A stretch of 64,000 bases of DNA from Paenibacillus sp. Soil787. Its GTDB lineage: Bacteria; Bacillota; Bacilli; Paenibacillales; NBRC-103111. The DNA is taken from the NCBI RefSeq assembly GCF_001429545.1, contig NZ_LMSP01000047.1:194547-258546 (forward strand). Reading direction: 5' to 3'. This document shows positions 34,643 to 42,611 of this stretch, in pieces. Position 1 is the stretch's first letter; each line of letters begins with the position of its first letter. The notes under the pieces were generated by a model, which saw only the letters and a list, made by a program, of their open reading frames with translations, made no database searches and had not been told where the DNA came from. Position numbers and translations under genes: made by a program.

Positions 34643-34835
34643 TAAGAGCTTCTAGAGACTGCTAAATTTCATTTTTTATCCATGAATCAGGAAATAGAAG
34701 CTCCTTGAAGCTCTTAATTTAAACATTTTCTCCAGTATTGATAGTATTCCATAATAATAGAAGTCCATAAAGACTGCTATCTGTCATATTCAGAGTTAAT
34801 GACTGGTTTAAGAGTCCTTAGGGACTCTTATTTTA
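34643..34835 (+). repeat. Second cluster of four hairpin repeats (AATAGAAGTCT family)
   Basis: Units at 34643-34669, 34692-34720, 34753-34782 and 34809-34835 match the units at 16731-16923. The last one, TAAGAGTCC-TTAG-GGACTCTTA, is a perfect 9-bp hairpin. They fill most of the 400-base gap between mrfB and the glycosylase gene; nothing else was recognised there. Confidence 0.75.
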
Positions 34836-34946
34836 AGTGAAACCTGACCGTCAAGTGTGTGTTCCAGTGAGTTTCAATGAGTTATATCCGTTTACTTTCC
34901 CAGTCATTTGGATATACAAGGAAGAAAACGGCAAGGAGAGTGTGCC

Positions 34947-35756
34947 ATGCCCGAACTTCCAGAGATGGAAACTTATCGTCAGCAGTTGACGCGATTAATC
35001 CAGGGTACGCCAATCACAGGGGCGGAAGTTTCGCGTCCGAAATCATTGAATGTGGAGCCGGATAGTTTCATTCGTAAGCTAACTGGGAACCGTATTGTAC
35101 GGATAGATCGAAGAGCTAAACATCTTCTGTTTCACTTGGTAACTGGTGAAGTTTTGTTATTGCATTTAATGCTCGGTGGTTGGATGTTCTATGGCATGGA
35201 GGATGAGAAGCCGGATCGGACAACGCAAGTTGTGATCCATTTTGGTACGAAGCACTTATATTTCATCGGATTGCGGTTAGGATATTTGCACATGCACACT
35301 TTACTTGAGGTTGGTCAACTTTTAGCCAAGCTTGGGCCTGAGCCATTGGATGCCAGTTTTACTTTTACACAATTCAAGAAGGTGCTGAAAAGTAAAAATA
35401 GCAACTTGAAAGTAGCGTTTGTCGACCAATCGTTTCTGTCAGGGATTGGGAACTGCTATTCTGATGAGATATGCTTTTATGCGGGAATTCTCCCTCTTCG
35501 TAAGCTATCCTCCCTTACTGAAGAAGAGCAAAATCGCTTATTTCAAGCTATGCGCTCGGTTCTTCTCGAAGCTATTCGATTCGGTGGATATATAAACGAG
35601 CCTCTTTTTGTTGGGGACCGTTTAACAGGGCAATTCGATGCTAAGTGTCGTGTATATGATCGAGAAGGGGAGCCTTGTTTGCGCTGTGGACATCCACTAA
35701 TAAAGACAGAAGTTTCGAGTCGCAAATGCTTCTACTGTACTAATTGTCAAGCGTGA
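34947..35756 (+). CDS. Fpg/Nei family DNA glycosylase/AP lyase
   Basis: Base-excision repair enzyme of 269 residues. It starts MPELPEMETY, so the catalytic Pro2 and Glu3 are right after the initiator Met; the conserved lysine lies in RRAKHLLFHL; and the C-terminal zinc finger has CLRCG ... CFYCTNCQ. It diverges from canonical MutM, so oxidised purine versus pyrimidine preference is open. AAGGAGAG precedes the chosen ATG. Endonuclease IV follows after 15 bases, so glycosylase and AP endonuclease are co-expressed. Confidence 0.92.
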   Translation: MPELPEMETYRQQLTRLIQGTPITGAEVSRPKSLNVEPDSFIRKLTGNRIVRIDRRAKHLLFHLVTGEVLLLHLMLGGWMFYGMEDEKPDRTTQVVIHFGTKHLYFIGLRLGYLHMHTLLEVGQLLAKLGPEPLDASFTFTQFKKVLKSKNSNLKVAFVDQSFLSGIGNCYSDEICFYAGILPLRKLSSLTEEEQNRLFQAMRSVLLEAIRFGGYINEPLFVGDRLTGQFDAKCRVYDREGEPCLRCGHPLIKTEVSSRKCFYCTNCQA

Positions 35757-35771
35757 AAGGGCGGATTCGTG

Positions 35772-36605
35772 ATGTTTATTGGCGCTCATGTTAGTACGCG
35801 TGGCGGCTATTTAGGTGCGGCCAAAACCGCTCTGTCTATAGGGGCAAATGCGTTTCAATACTTTCCCATGAATCCGCGCAGTCTTTCTACCAAATTAGTT
35901 AATCAAAAAGATGCAAACGCATGCGCGCTATTTTGCCTGGAACAGGGCATTTTGTCGATTGGACATGCCCCGTATCCCCTAAACCCAGCGGCTGATGAGG
36001 TTGAACGCGAGATTATGGTAAAGCTTTTGAGAAATGGCCTAGAAATTACAAATGCCTGCGGTTCGGTAGGATTAGTGGTGCACTTTGGAAAATATATTGG
36101 AAAAGACCCGTTACAAGGCTATAAAAATATAATACAATGTTTGAATAACGCTACTCAGGGGTATGAGGGGTCATCTTTGATTTTGCTTGAGAATCAAGCT
36201 GGAGAAGGTGCTCAGTTAGGGCTAACTATGGAAGAAATGGTTCAAGTTCGTAAGCTCAGCGAATCTCCAGAGAAGATTGGTTTTTGCTTAGATACGTGTC
36301 ATGCATTTGCAAGCGGCTTATGGCAGGGGCATAATTGGTTAGAGCTTGAGACCAAGGGTAAACAGCTTGATTACCTTCCGCATCTGAAGGCCGTTCATTT
36401 GAATGACTCAGTCCATCCTTATGGTTCCCGCCGAGACCGCCATGCGAATATTGGTGCTGGATACATTGGTCTAGACAATTTTCAGCAGACGCTGGCCTCA
36501 CCTTTTTTGAAGCAAATTCCAATTGTTCTTGAAACAGGTTCAGGCAGTGACGGTACACATACTCAGGAAATTGCACTGGTGAAATCATTGGTTATAAGTA
36601 CTTGA
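35772..36605 (+). CDS. nfo: Endonuclease IV (AP endonuclease)
   Basis: Cuts DNA 5' of abasic sites. The 277-residue TIM barrel carries the zinc-ligand segments IGAHVSTRGG, IGHAPYPLN, VVHFGK, LLENQAGEG, CLDTCHAFASG, HLNDSVHPYGSRRDRHANIG and LETGSG, all matching the Nfo family. AAAGGGCGG lies 7 bases before the ATG. It would complete the step after the upstream glycosylase in one operon. Confidence 0.95.
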   Translation: MFIGAHVSTRGGYLGAAKTALSIGANAFQYFPMNPRSLSTKLVNQKDANACALFCLEQGILSIGHAPYPLNPAADEVEREIMVKLLRNGLEITNACGSVGLVVHFGKYIGKDPLQGYKNIIQCLNNATQGYEGSSLILLENQAGEGAQLGLTMEEMVQVRKLSESPEKIGFCLDTCHAFASGLWQGHNWLELETKGKQLDYLPHLKAVHLNDSVHPYGSRRDRHANIGAGYIGLDNFQQTLASPFLKQIPIVLETGSGSDGTHTQEIALVKSLVIST

Positions 36606-36665
36606 TTCCTTTAAATCTCTGGTTACTTGATTCATTTCATCATGAACAGGAAAGGAAATCCGATC

Positions 36666-37019
36666 ATGATTCATGTATACTTAGATGACTTGCGACCTTG
36701 TCCCCAAGGATTTGCTTTAGCCAAAGATGTCAAAGAATGCCTTTTACTGCTCCAAGAGTTTGAAGTTGATATTTTATCGTTAGATCATGATTTGGGATGG
36801 TCTACGATGGAGACTGGCATGGATGTTGTCATTTGGTTGACGCAACAGCGTAAATTTCCCAAAACGATTTATATTCATACTTCCAGTCCTTCGGCTTGTA
36901 CGGCTATGTACCAAACGCTTTACACGGCCAAACCCGAAGGGATGAGTCTATACCCTCACCGAATTCCTGACGATTTGCTCATGCAGATTGCACAAGGGAC
37001 TTATAAGAGTGAGCCATAG
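36666..37019 (+). CDS. Cyclic-phosphate processing receiver (cREC) domain protein
   Basis: Protein of 117 residues consisting only of a cREC-type domain: YLDDLRPCPQGF at the start, then the core LSLDHDLGW and the late TIYIHTSSPSA. The family resembles response-regulator receivers but is linked to cyclic-phosphate processing rather than classical phosphotransfer. No partner kinase or RNA ligase is adjacent. AAAGGAAAT precedes the ATG. It lies between nfo and an ABC ATPase gene and may be co-transcribed with both. Confidence 0.75.
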   Translation: MIHVYLDDLRPCPQGFALAKDVKECLLLLQEFEVDILSLDHDLGWSTMETGMDVVIWLTQQRKFPKTIYIHTSSPSACTAMYQTLYTAKPEGMSLYPHRIPDDLLMQIAQGTYKSEP

Positions 37020-37040
37020 TCAGAAAGGAATCGACCGCAA

Positions 37041-37814
37041 ATGATCCATTTATCCGGTATTCATTTTATTAGAGGAGAACGTCATATTTTACAGGATGTG
37101 AATGTACACATTCAGCCAGGAGAACACTGGGTATTGCTAGGCCGCAATGGCTCAGGAAAGACAACATTGCTCGAAATGATGAATGGATACGAGTTCCCGA
37201 GTCGGGGAACGGTAGACGTGCTGGGCAACCGATATGGTCAATGTGATGTGAGGGAAGTTCGCAAGAAAATCGGCTATATTTCACAGTCTTTATTTGAAAA
37301 ATTGAACCTAAGTGACCCCGTGCTCGAGGTTGTCTCTACAGGCGAGTATGCCTATCTCCGGTTTTATCAGGAAATACCGCAAGAGGTGAAAGATCGTGCT
37401 CTAGTCATGTTGAAGCGTGTCCGCATTCCTCATTTGGCTGATCAGCCTTTAGGAAGTCTTTCGCAAGGAGAGCGTAAAAAAGTCATGCTTGCTAGATCGC
37501 TCATGATGAAGCCTTCCATTCTCATTATGGATGAACCAGCGGCTGGTCTTGATTTATACGAGAGAGAACGTTTTTTAACAGATGTCAACGATCTTAGCAA
37601 GCAAAACATTACGGTCGTATACGTGACGCATCATATCGAAGAAATAATCCCTTTATTTACGCATGTAGCAATTATTGAACAAGGTGAAATCATTGCTGCG
37701 GGGCGCAAAGAAGAGGTACTGACGCCGGAAAATATTCATCGAGCTTTTGGAATCGACATCATGTTAGAATGGTTCCAAGATCGACCATGGATTAAGGTTA
37801 TTGAACCAAGATAG
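37041..37814 (+). CDS. ABC transporter ATP-binding protein
   Basis: Single ABC domain of 257 residues with Walker A LGRNGSGKTT, Q-loop, signature LSQGERKKVML, Walker B ILIMDEPAAGLD and switch His. No permease gene is near, so it may pair with a distant permease or act in another role. The sequence resembles the stand-alone YlmA/ModF-like ATPases of Bacilli. AGAAAGGAAT precedes the ATG. Confidence 0.88.
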   Translation: MIHLSGIHFIRGERHILQDVNVHIQPGEHWVLLGRNGSGKTTLLEMMNGYEFPSRGTVDVLGNRYGQCDVREVRKKIGYISQSLFEKLNLSDPVLEVVSTGEYAYLRFYQEIPQEVKDRALVMLKRVRIPHLADQPLGSLSQGERKKVMLARSLMMKPSILIMDEPAAGLDLYERERFLTDVNDLSKQNITVVYVTHHIEEIIPLFTHVAIIEQGEIIAAGRKEEVLTPENIHRAFGIDIMLEWFQDRPWIKVIEPR

Positions 37815-37837
37815 TAGAATACATAAAGGATGCGGCT

Positions 37838-38875
37838 ATGACACACTTAACGACATACATTGGAACCTCGAATCACGGGTTCGCTCAATATGCACAAGAT
37901 GAAATTCGTAAAATATTTCCCTTAACTAAGTTTACTTTGTTGGTACCGACAGAGGTGTTCATATTCGAAGTGCCTGAAGGTACAGAAGATATGATCACAA
38001 CGCTTAAGGAGCAGGAACCTATGTTTCTTAGGCATGCTCAGCCTGTGAGTCAACACTGGGACCTGAGCCGAACAGATGCGGATATCGAACATCTCAAGAC
38101 TTGGCTAAGAGAGGCCATTTATTCAGGGCTTATTGGTTCAGGCGAGAAAATAGCGACCCAAGTTCGCAAAGAAGAGCGGGCAGATGTACCTTATGCGCCT
38201 TTCACCATTAAGGCAGCATTAGATGAAATCTTGGTTTCGGAGATTCAGGCTGAACCCGTAGTTCGGTATGCGGATCAAATTATTTCCGTGTATATTAGCG
38301 CCAAGAAGTTATTCGTGGGGCTATCCAAGCCTGCCGATAATTTGTCTGATTGGTCAGGCGGTGCGATCCGATTCATGAAGGAAGAGGATCAAATATCCCG
38401 TGCTAAATTCAAGCTTTTGGAAGCGGAACAGCGTTTCGGTATTGATTTCAGTGTTGCTCGTACGGCACTAGATATCGGCGCGGCCCCTGGTGGATGGACA
38501 TCCTTACTTTTGGAGCGTGGCTTGCGAGTTACGGCTATTGACCCTGCATCCATGAGTCCGAGACTTCAAGGCAACCCCCTTCTCACGATTCTTAAGAAAA
38601 ATGCTGGCGATGTAAAGTTGCGGGAAAATGAGTTTGATTTGCTCGTCTGTGATATGAGCTGGGATCCACGTCAAATGGGTCGTTTAGTCGCTGATTTACT
38701 CTATTCCTTACAAAGTGGGGGAACAGCTATCATTACGGTCAAACTCATGCATAAAAAACCGTTCCAAACGGTTCGTGATGTTTTGAAGATTTTGGAGCCG
38801 ACGCTCTTCTTACTTAAAGCCAAACAATTGTTTCACAATCGGGAAGAATTGACACTTTATTTGCAAAAGACGTAG
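37838..38875 (+). CDS. RlmM/FtsJ-like SAM-dependent methyltransferase
   Basis: Protein of 345 residues. The N-terminal half is a THUMP-like RNA-binding region and the C-terminal half a Rossmann methyltransferase with SAM motif LDIGAAPGGWTS, an Asp motif LLVCDMSWDP and a lysine in TVKLMHKKP, consistent with the K-D-K type catalysis of 2'-O-methyltransferases. It is most like the RlmM group of 23S rRNA ribose methylases, but the target is not proven. It follows the ABC gene by 23 bases. Confidence 0.83.
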   Translation: MTHLTTYIGTSNHGFAQYAQDEIRKIFPLTKFTLLVPTEVFIFEVPEGTEDMITTLKEQEPMFLRHAQPVSQHWDLSRTDADIEHLKTWLREAIYSGLIGSGEKIATQVRKEERADVPYAPFTIKAALDEILVSEIQAEPVVRYADQIISVYISAKKLFVGLSKPADNLSDWSGGAIRFMKEEDQISRAKFKLLEAEQRFGIDFSVARTALDIGAAPGGWTSLLLERGLRVTAIDPASMSPRLQGNPLLTILKKNAGDVKLRENEFDLLVCDMSWDPRQMGRLVADLLYSLQSGGTAIITVKLMHKKPFQTVRDVLKILEPTLFLLKAKQLFHNREELTLYLQKT

Positions 38876-38906
38876 AATGTGGAAAAAAATGTAGATTTTT
38901 AATGAT

Positions 38907-38949
38907 GGCCCTCTTATAATCAAGGTAAATCTTACCTGATAAGGGGGTC
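38907..38949 (+). promoter_or_regulatory. Stem-loop covering the ribosome binding site of the kinase gene
   Basis: GGCCCTCTT pairs with AAGGGGGTC and AGGTAA with TTACCT, so AAGGGGG, the likely ribosome binding site of the next gene, lies in a stem. A TATAAT at 38915-38920 also lies in it, so it could instead be promoter DNA with dyad symmetry. Confidence 0.4.
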
Positions 38950-38961
38950 ATTTATTTATTG

Positions 38962-40602
38962 ATGAATAGACAAAGCTGGATCGGAACATGCATTGGGGGA
39001 AGATATCGAATTGAATCCATGCTCGGTCAAGGTGGAATGAGTCACGTTTACTTAGCAGAGGATTTGAAGCTGAAAGGGAAGAAATGGGCAGTGAAAGAAT
39101 GTTTGCCTTTTGAAGCGGATGATATGACGTTCTTCCTGGAAGAAGCGGAGATGCTCGCTAGGCTCCAGCACCCACAGCTGCCGCAGTTAGTTGATTATTT
39201 TACAACCGAGGATGGAAAAGGGTTCTTGGTCATGGATTATATTCAAGGGCCAACATTGCAAGACTTATTTGAAGAGAAGGGTCGCGAGTTACCTGTTGCG
39301 AAAATTATGCATATTGCCTTCCAGCTATGCGATATACTTCACTATTTGCACACTTTTCAGCCTCGTCCGATTATTTACCGCGATCTAAAGCCTTCCAATG
39401 TGATGTTGAATGAGCAGAACCAAGTTCGATTAATCGATTTTGGCGTTGCCCGACACTTTAAACACGGTAAACAATCCGACACCATGCAAATGGGTACGAT
39501 TGGCTTTGCGGCTCCCGAGCAATTCTTGGGCTTACAAACCGATGCGCGCACTGATTTATTTACTCTTGGCTCCATGCTGTATTACTTATTATCGGGCGGC
39601 CAGTATGCTTATATCACCCAAAAACCTTTGGATCAGATAGGTCCAGATTTACCAGAAGCCATAACCTCCACCGTTCGATTACTCCTTCAAGAGCACCCGC
39701 AAAACCGCTGTCAATCTGCCATGGAAGTAAAAATGAGACTTCGTTCCATTTATTCTGAATCAGCTGTGGCCCCTGAAGCGCTTAATCTGCACACCCCATC
39801 CATCACCTCGACACCTGATAAATTAATTGTTATTGGCGGTTTATTTGCTGGTGTAGGTGCGACATTCCTGGCAATTACACTCGCGAGAATACTTCATTCT
39901 ATGTACATTCCGAACGCACTTGTTGAGCAGCCGACCATTGAACCTGATTTGTATATGCTCCTTTACGGCGATAGCAAGGCCCCCAAGGATTACCCATTCG
40001 TGTCGAGTCTCATTAGTGACCAAACGTCAACAGCGATTTCGTCATGGACTACCGGTTTTACGACATGGGTACCCCTTCATCCTGAGGGTTTTCAAAGCGC
40101 ATGGCATCCTGCGGATTCCTTCAAACTTCTTCATACGATAAAAAAACCGATCGTCATTTGGGACGTATCCACGCATTGGGAGGATCCATCCGTTCAAGAG
40201 CTTTGTCATAGTGCAGATGGGATCATTGTTGTCGTAGACGCTTCTCCAGGTAAATGCAATCTACCAAGTTCACGAGCACATTTCAAGGGATTTGATAAGT
40301 ATCAGCAGCGTGGTAAAAAGGTGCATTATGTGGCAAATGGGACGATGCCGGGACATTTCAGGAAAGAGTGGGTAAATTCTCTTCCTGCGATACCGATATG
40401 TAACCTGCCTGAAATTCCGCGAACTGAAGTTATGCGTGCCGTTTGGAAAGGGGAATGTATTCAAGATCAAACCGAGATTTTGGCGAAGTTGAAAGATGCT
40501 CTGGCCCCTTTACTTAGAGAGATTCTGCCGGCAGATACGCTTAGAAAAAGCAGTTTGAAGGGGAGTAAATCATTATTCTCACGATTCAAAAAGCCTAGTT
40601 AG
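38962..40602 (+). CDS. Ser/Thr protein kinase fused to a degenerate P-loop domain
   Basis: Protein of 546 residues. Kinase domain about 12-260: glycine loop GQGGMS (22-27), ATP lysine in WAVKE (K45), catalytic loop YRDLKPSN (D141, with Tyr in place of the usual His of HRD) and DFG at 159-161. From about 278 the chain continues as a ParA/MinD/CpaE-like fold starting IGGLFAGVGATFLA, where the P-loop lysines are absent, so ATP hydrolysis is doubtful. No transmembrane segment is evident. It lies 2.5 kb before the Tad operon, which ends in an FHA protein. A TTG at 38959 is an alternative start. Confidence 0.85.
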   Translation: MNRQSWIGTCIGGRYRIESMLGQGGMSHVYLAEDLKLKGKKWAVKECLPFEADDMTFFLEEAEMLARLQHPQLPQLVDYFTTEDGKGFLVMDYIQGPTLQDLFEEKGRELPVAKIMHIAFQLCDILHYLHTFQPRPIIYRDLKPSNVMLNEQNQVRLIDFGVARHFKHGKQSDTMQMGTIGFAAPEQFLGLQTDARTDLFTLGSMLYYLLSGGQYAYITQKPLDQIGPDLPEAITSTVRLLLQEHPQNRCQSAMEVKMRLRSIYSESAVAPEALNLHTPSITSTPDKLIVIGGLFAGVGATFLAITLARILHSMYIPNALVEQPTIEPDLYMLLYGDSKAPKDYPFVSSLISDQTSTAISSWTTGFTTWVPLHPEGFQSAWHPADSFKLLHTIKKPIVIWDVSTHWEDPSVQELCHSADGIIVVVDASPGKCNLPSSRAHFKGFDKYQQRGKKVHYVANGTMPGHFRKEWVNSLPAIPICNLPEIPRTEVMRAVWKGECIQDQTEILAKLKDALAPLLREILPADTLRKSSLKGSKSLFSRFKKPS

Positions 40603-40711
40603 CACCTTTCATAAATTGTAAATAGATTCTCAAGGTATAACCAAACGACCCTAATTGTGTTATGATGAGTCATATTTCATTTTTTAGAAGTAGATAGAGG
40701 GGGTCATACAT

Positions 40712-41224
40712 ATGGAACAACGATTTGCTAGAGAATCCAGGTGCTTCAAGACGTCAAGAATTTTTCCTACCGATGTAAATAATCACAACACGCTCTTTGG
40801 TGGAAAATTGATGTCCTATATTGATGATATTGCATCGATTGCGGCACATAAACATTGCCGGAGGTCTGTCGTGACAGCCTCAACAGATTCTGTTGACTTT
40901 TTGTCGCCCATACATACGTCAGACTCGGTTTGCTTAGAGTCATTCGTGACATGGACAGGCAAAAGCTCGATGGAGGTTTTCGTCAAAGTCGTAACTGAAG
41001 ATTTAAAAACAGGGTCAAGAAAAATTGCCGCAACCTCTTTCCTGACATTCGTTGCACTCGATGATAACAAAGTTCCAGTTGAAGTTCCAGATGTGGTTCC
41101 AGAAACAGAAGAAGAAAAGAAGCTGCATGAATCAGCGCCACACCGAGCAGAAATGAGACGCATACGAAGAGTTGAAAGTAAGAAGTTAGCTAGCTTCTTC
41201 ACCATGAAATACCCTTGGGAATAA
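40712..41224 (+). CDS. Hotdog-fold acyl-CoA thioesterase
   Basis: Protein of 170 residues of the BACH/YciA-like group (B. subtilis YkhA-like). The hotdog signature TDVNNHNTLFGGKLMSYIDDIA comes near the N-terminus in two overlapping pieces and a VDFLSPIH strand follows. It hydrolyses acyl-CoA to free acid and CoA; chain-length preference is unknown. The C-terminal tail is charged. GAGGGGGTCAT precedes the ATG. It has no obvious link to the pilus genes that follow. Confidence 0.88.
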   Translation: MEQRFARESRCFKTSRIFPTDVNNHNTLFGGKLMSYIDDIASIAAHKHCRRSVVTASTDSVDFLSPIHTSDSVCLESFVTWTGKSSMEVFVKVVTEDLKTGSRKIAATSFLTFVALDDNKVPVEVPDVVPETEEEKKLHESAPHRAEMRRIRRVESKKLASFFTMKYPWE

Positions 41225-41241
41225 GTTTGGGAATAAAAGGG

Positions 41242-41269
41242 TTGATTTTCCGGTAGAGTGTGGTACAAT
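41242..41269 (+). promoter_or_regulatory. Promoter before the Tad operon
   Basis: TTGATT (41242-41247), 16 bases, TACAAT (41264-41269). It is the only good promoter between the thioesterase and the first Tad ORF, and it lies upstream of a terminator. Confidence 0.65.
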
Positions 41270-41295
41270 TTGGATAAATTAAATCGGACATGCGG

Positions 41296-41348
41296 AAGCA
41301 CCGCTGATCGTGGAGATCTTATCTCCTCAATCGGCGCGTGCTTTTTTT
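41296..41348 (+). terminator. Intrinsic terminator in the Tad leader (possible attenuator)
   Basis: A long hairpin (AGCAC ... GTGCT outside, GGAGAT/ATCTCC inside) runs straight into seven Ts. It lies about 25 bases after the likely transcription start and 18 bases before the ribosome binding site of the first Tad ORF. Confidence 0.85.
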
Positions 41349-41379
41349 GTTTTCTCCGAATCGCGAAGGAGGCTGATGA

Positions 41380-41472
41380 ATGAAGGTTGAGACGACAATT
41401 CGCATTGCCATAGTACTCACTGTTATTAGCTTAGTGTTAATTGCCAGTGGCGTCTATGCCAAGTTTTCATGA
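41380..41472 (+). CDS. Small single-helix membrane protein at head of Tad operon
   Basis: A 30-residue ORF, MKVETTIRIAIVLTVISLV and on to VYAKFS, with one predicted transmembrane helix. A very strong AAGGAGG precedes it. It ends 23 bases before the tadZ/cpaE-like gene and so should be translated with the operon. No named family recognised; it could be a small assembly factor. Confidence 0.6.
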   Translation: MKVETTIRIAIVLTVISLVLIASGVYAKFS

Positions 41473-41495
41473 CTTAATAGGAAAGGGAGGTAGGA

Positions 41496-42611
41496 ATGAA
41501 TAAAATTCAACTTTACGTCTTAGATGATGACATCGTTTACGCAGAGCGACTTGCGGCCTTCATCCGAACTTCTGAGTTCGCGGAGAGATTACAGGTGAAG
41601 CTTTTTTCGAAAATAGAATTGGTTATCGAGTTGCTTGAGAATCAGCAATTAGAAGGTGTTTTATTGCATTCCGAGGCGTACTATCCTATGTTGATGAATC
41701 GGAGTACATCCTTACGCAAAATGATTTTGAGTGAAACAATTGCAAACTCCAAAGAAGCGGAGACGAAGATTCCGTTTTTATATCGTTTTCAATCACTGCA
41801 CCAATTGATATCGCGCCTTCAGGCTTTTTATACGGAAAAGCAACGATTTGATGCGGGTCCCGGGACGAAAAGAACTAGAGTTCTTTCTGTTTACAGCAGC
41901 AGCGGGAATAGTGGGAAAACGATGACCGCCATTCATTTAGCGAAGCAGTTATCTTTTCGTGGGGACCAAGTTTTTTATCTTAGTCTGGAGTTGGTCAGTT
42001 CAGCCTCTCAGTGGCTTCAGGGTGATTTAGGACGCTTTTCGCAGCTTTTATACTATATGAAAAGATCACCTGACTTATTGGGACCTAAGCTGCAGCTGCT
42101 TAAATCCCACGATTCTAGGCTGCGTATCGATTATCTGACTCCCAAAGATCAAATCAGGGAAATGCAAGAAATGAGCGGTGAGCATGTTCGTTTACTTATT
42201 GAATCATTAATCTCGCTAAACGAATATGACTTCATCATTGTTGATTTAGAAACATCTGTGCACCCGAGGATTGTCAAAAGTTTGGATGTCAGTGATCATG
42301 TCATCTGGATTGTACGGGACGATTTGAATGATTTGTTTAAAACAGAGGCACTCACGAAGCAAATGGGTTCCTTGCAGAATGTTCATTTTGTCATCAATAA
42401 ATATACAGGCAAGCAAACGAATGATTTCTCAGGATTAAGCAAGGAAATAACTTATAAGCTTCCGTATATCCCTGAATGGAAAGTTTTAAGCACCCCAGAG
42501 CAGATCTGGCAATCTGGCTTATTTTCAGAACAGACGTTTGAGATGTTCACAGCTATTAACACAGGAAAAGGGCATTCTTCTTCGGATAAGGAAGGGGCTG
42601 CTGCCTCATGA
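41496..42611 (+). CDS. tadZ: TadZ/CpaE-like pilus localisation ATPase
   Basis: Protein of 371 residues. An atypical receiver-like N-terminus (about 1-115, starting LYVLDDDIVYAERL) is followed by a MinD/ParA-like domain with P-loop SSSGNSGKTMTA, DFIIVDLE and the late VINKYTG. TadZ/CpaE proteins place the Tad machine in the cell. Unlike the kinase fusion upstream, this P-loop keeps its GKT lysine. It overlaps tadA by 4 bases. Confidence 0.85.
   Translation: MNKIQLYVLDDDIVYAERLAAFIRTSEFAERLQVKLFSKIELVIELLENQQLEGVLLHSEAYYPMLMNRSTSLRKMILSETIANSKEAETKIPFLYRFQSLHQLISRLQAFYTEKQRFDAGPGTKRTRVLSVYSSSGNSGKTMTAIHLAKQLSFRGDQVFYLSLELVSSASQWLQGDLGRFSQLLYYMKRSPDLLGPKLQLLKSHDSRLRIDYLTPKDQIREMQEMSGEHVRLLIESLISLNEYDFIIVDLETSVHPRIVKSLDVSDHVIWIVRDDLNDLFKTEALTKQMGSLQNVHFVINKYTGKQTNDFSGLSKEITYKLPYIPEWKVLSTPEQIWQSGLFSEQTFEMFTAINTGKGHSSSDKEGAAAS

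Noticed and set aside
41270..41380. Cyclic-di-GMP riboswitch in the Tad leader
   Set aside because: The leader is too short and lacks the conserved GEMM core; only a terminator hairpin is visible.
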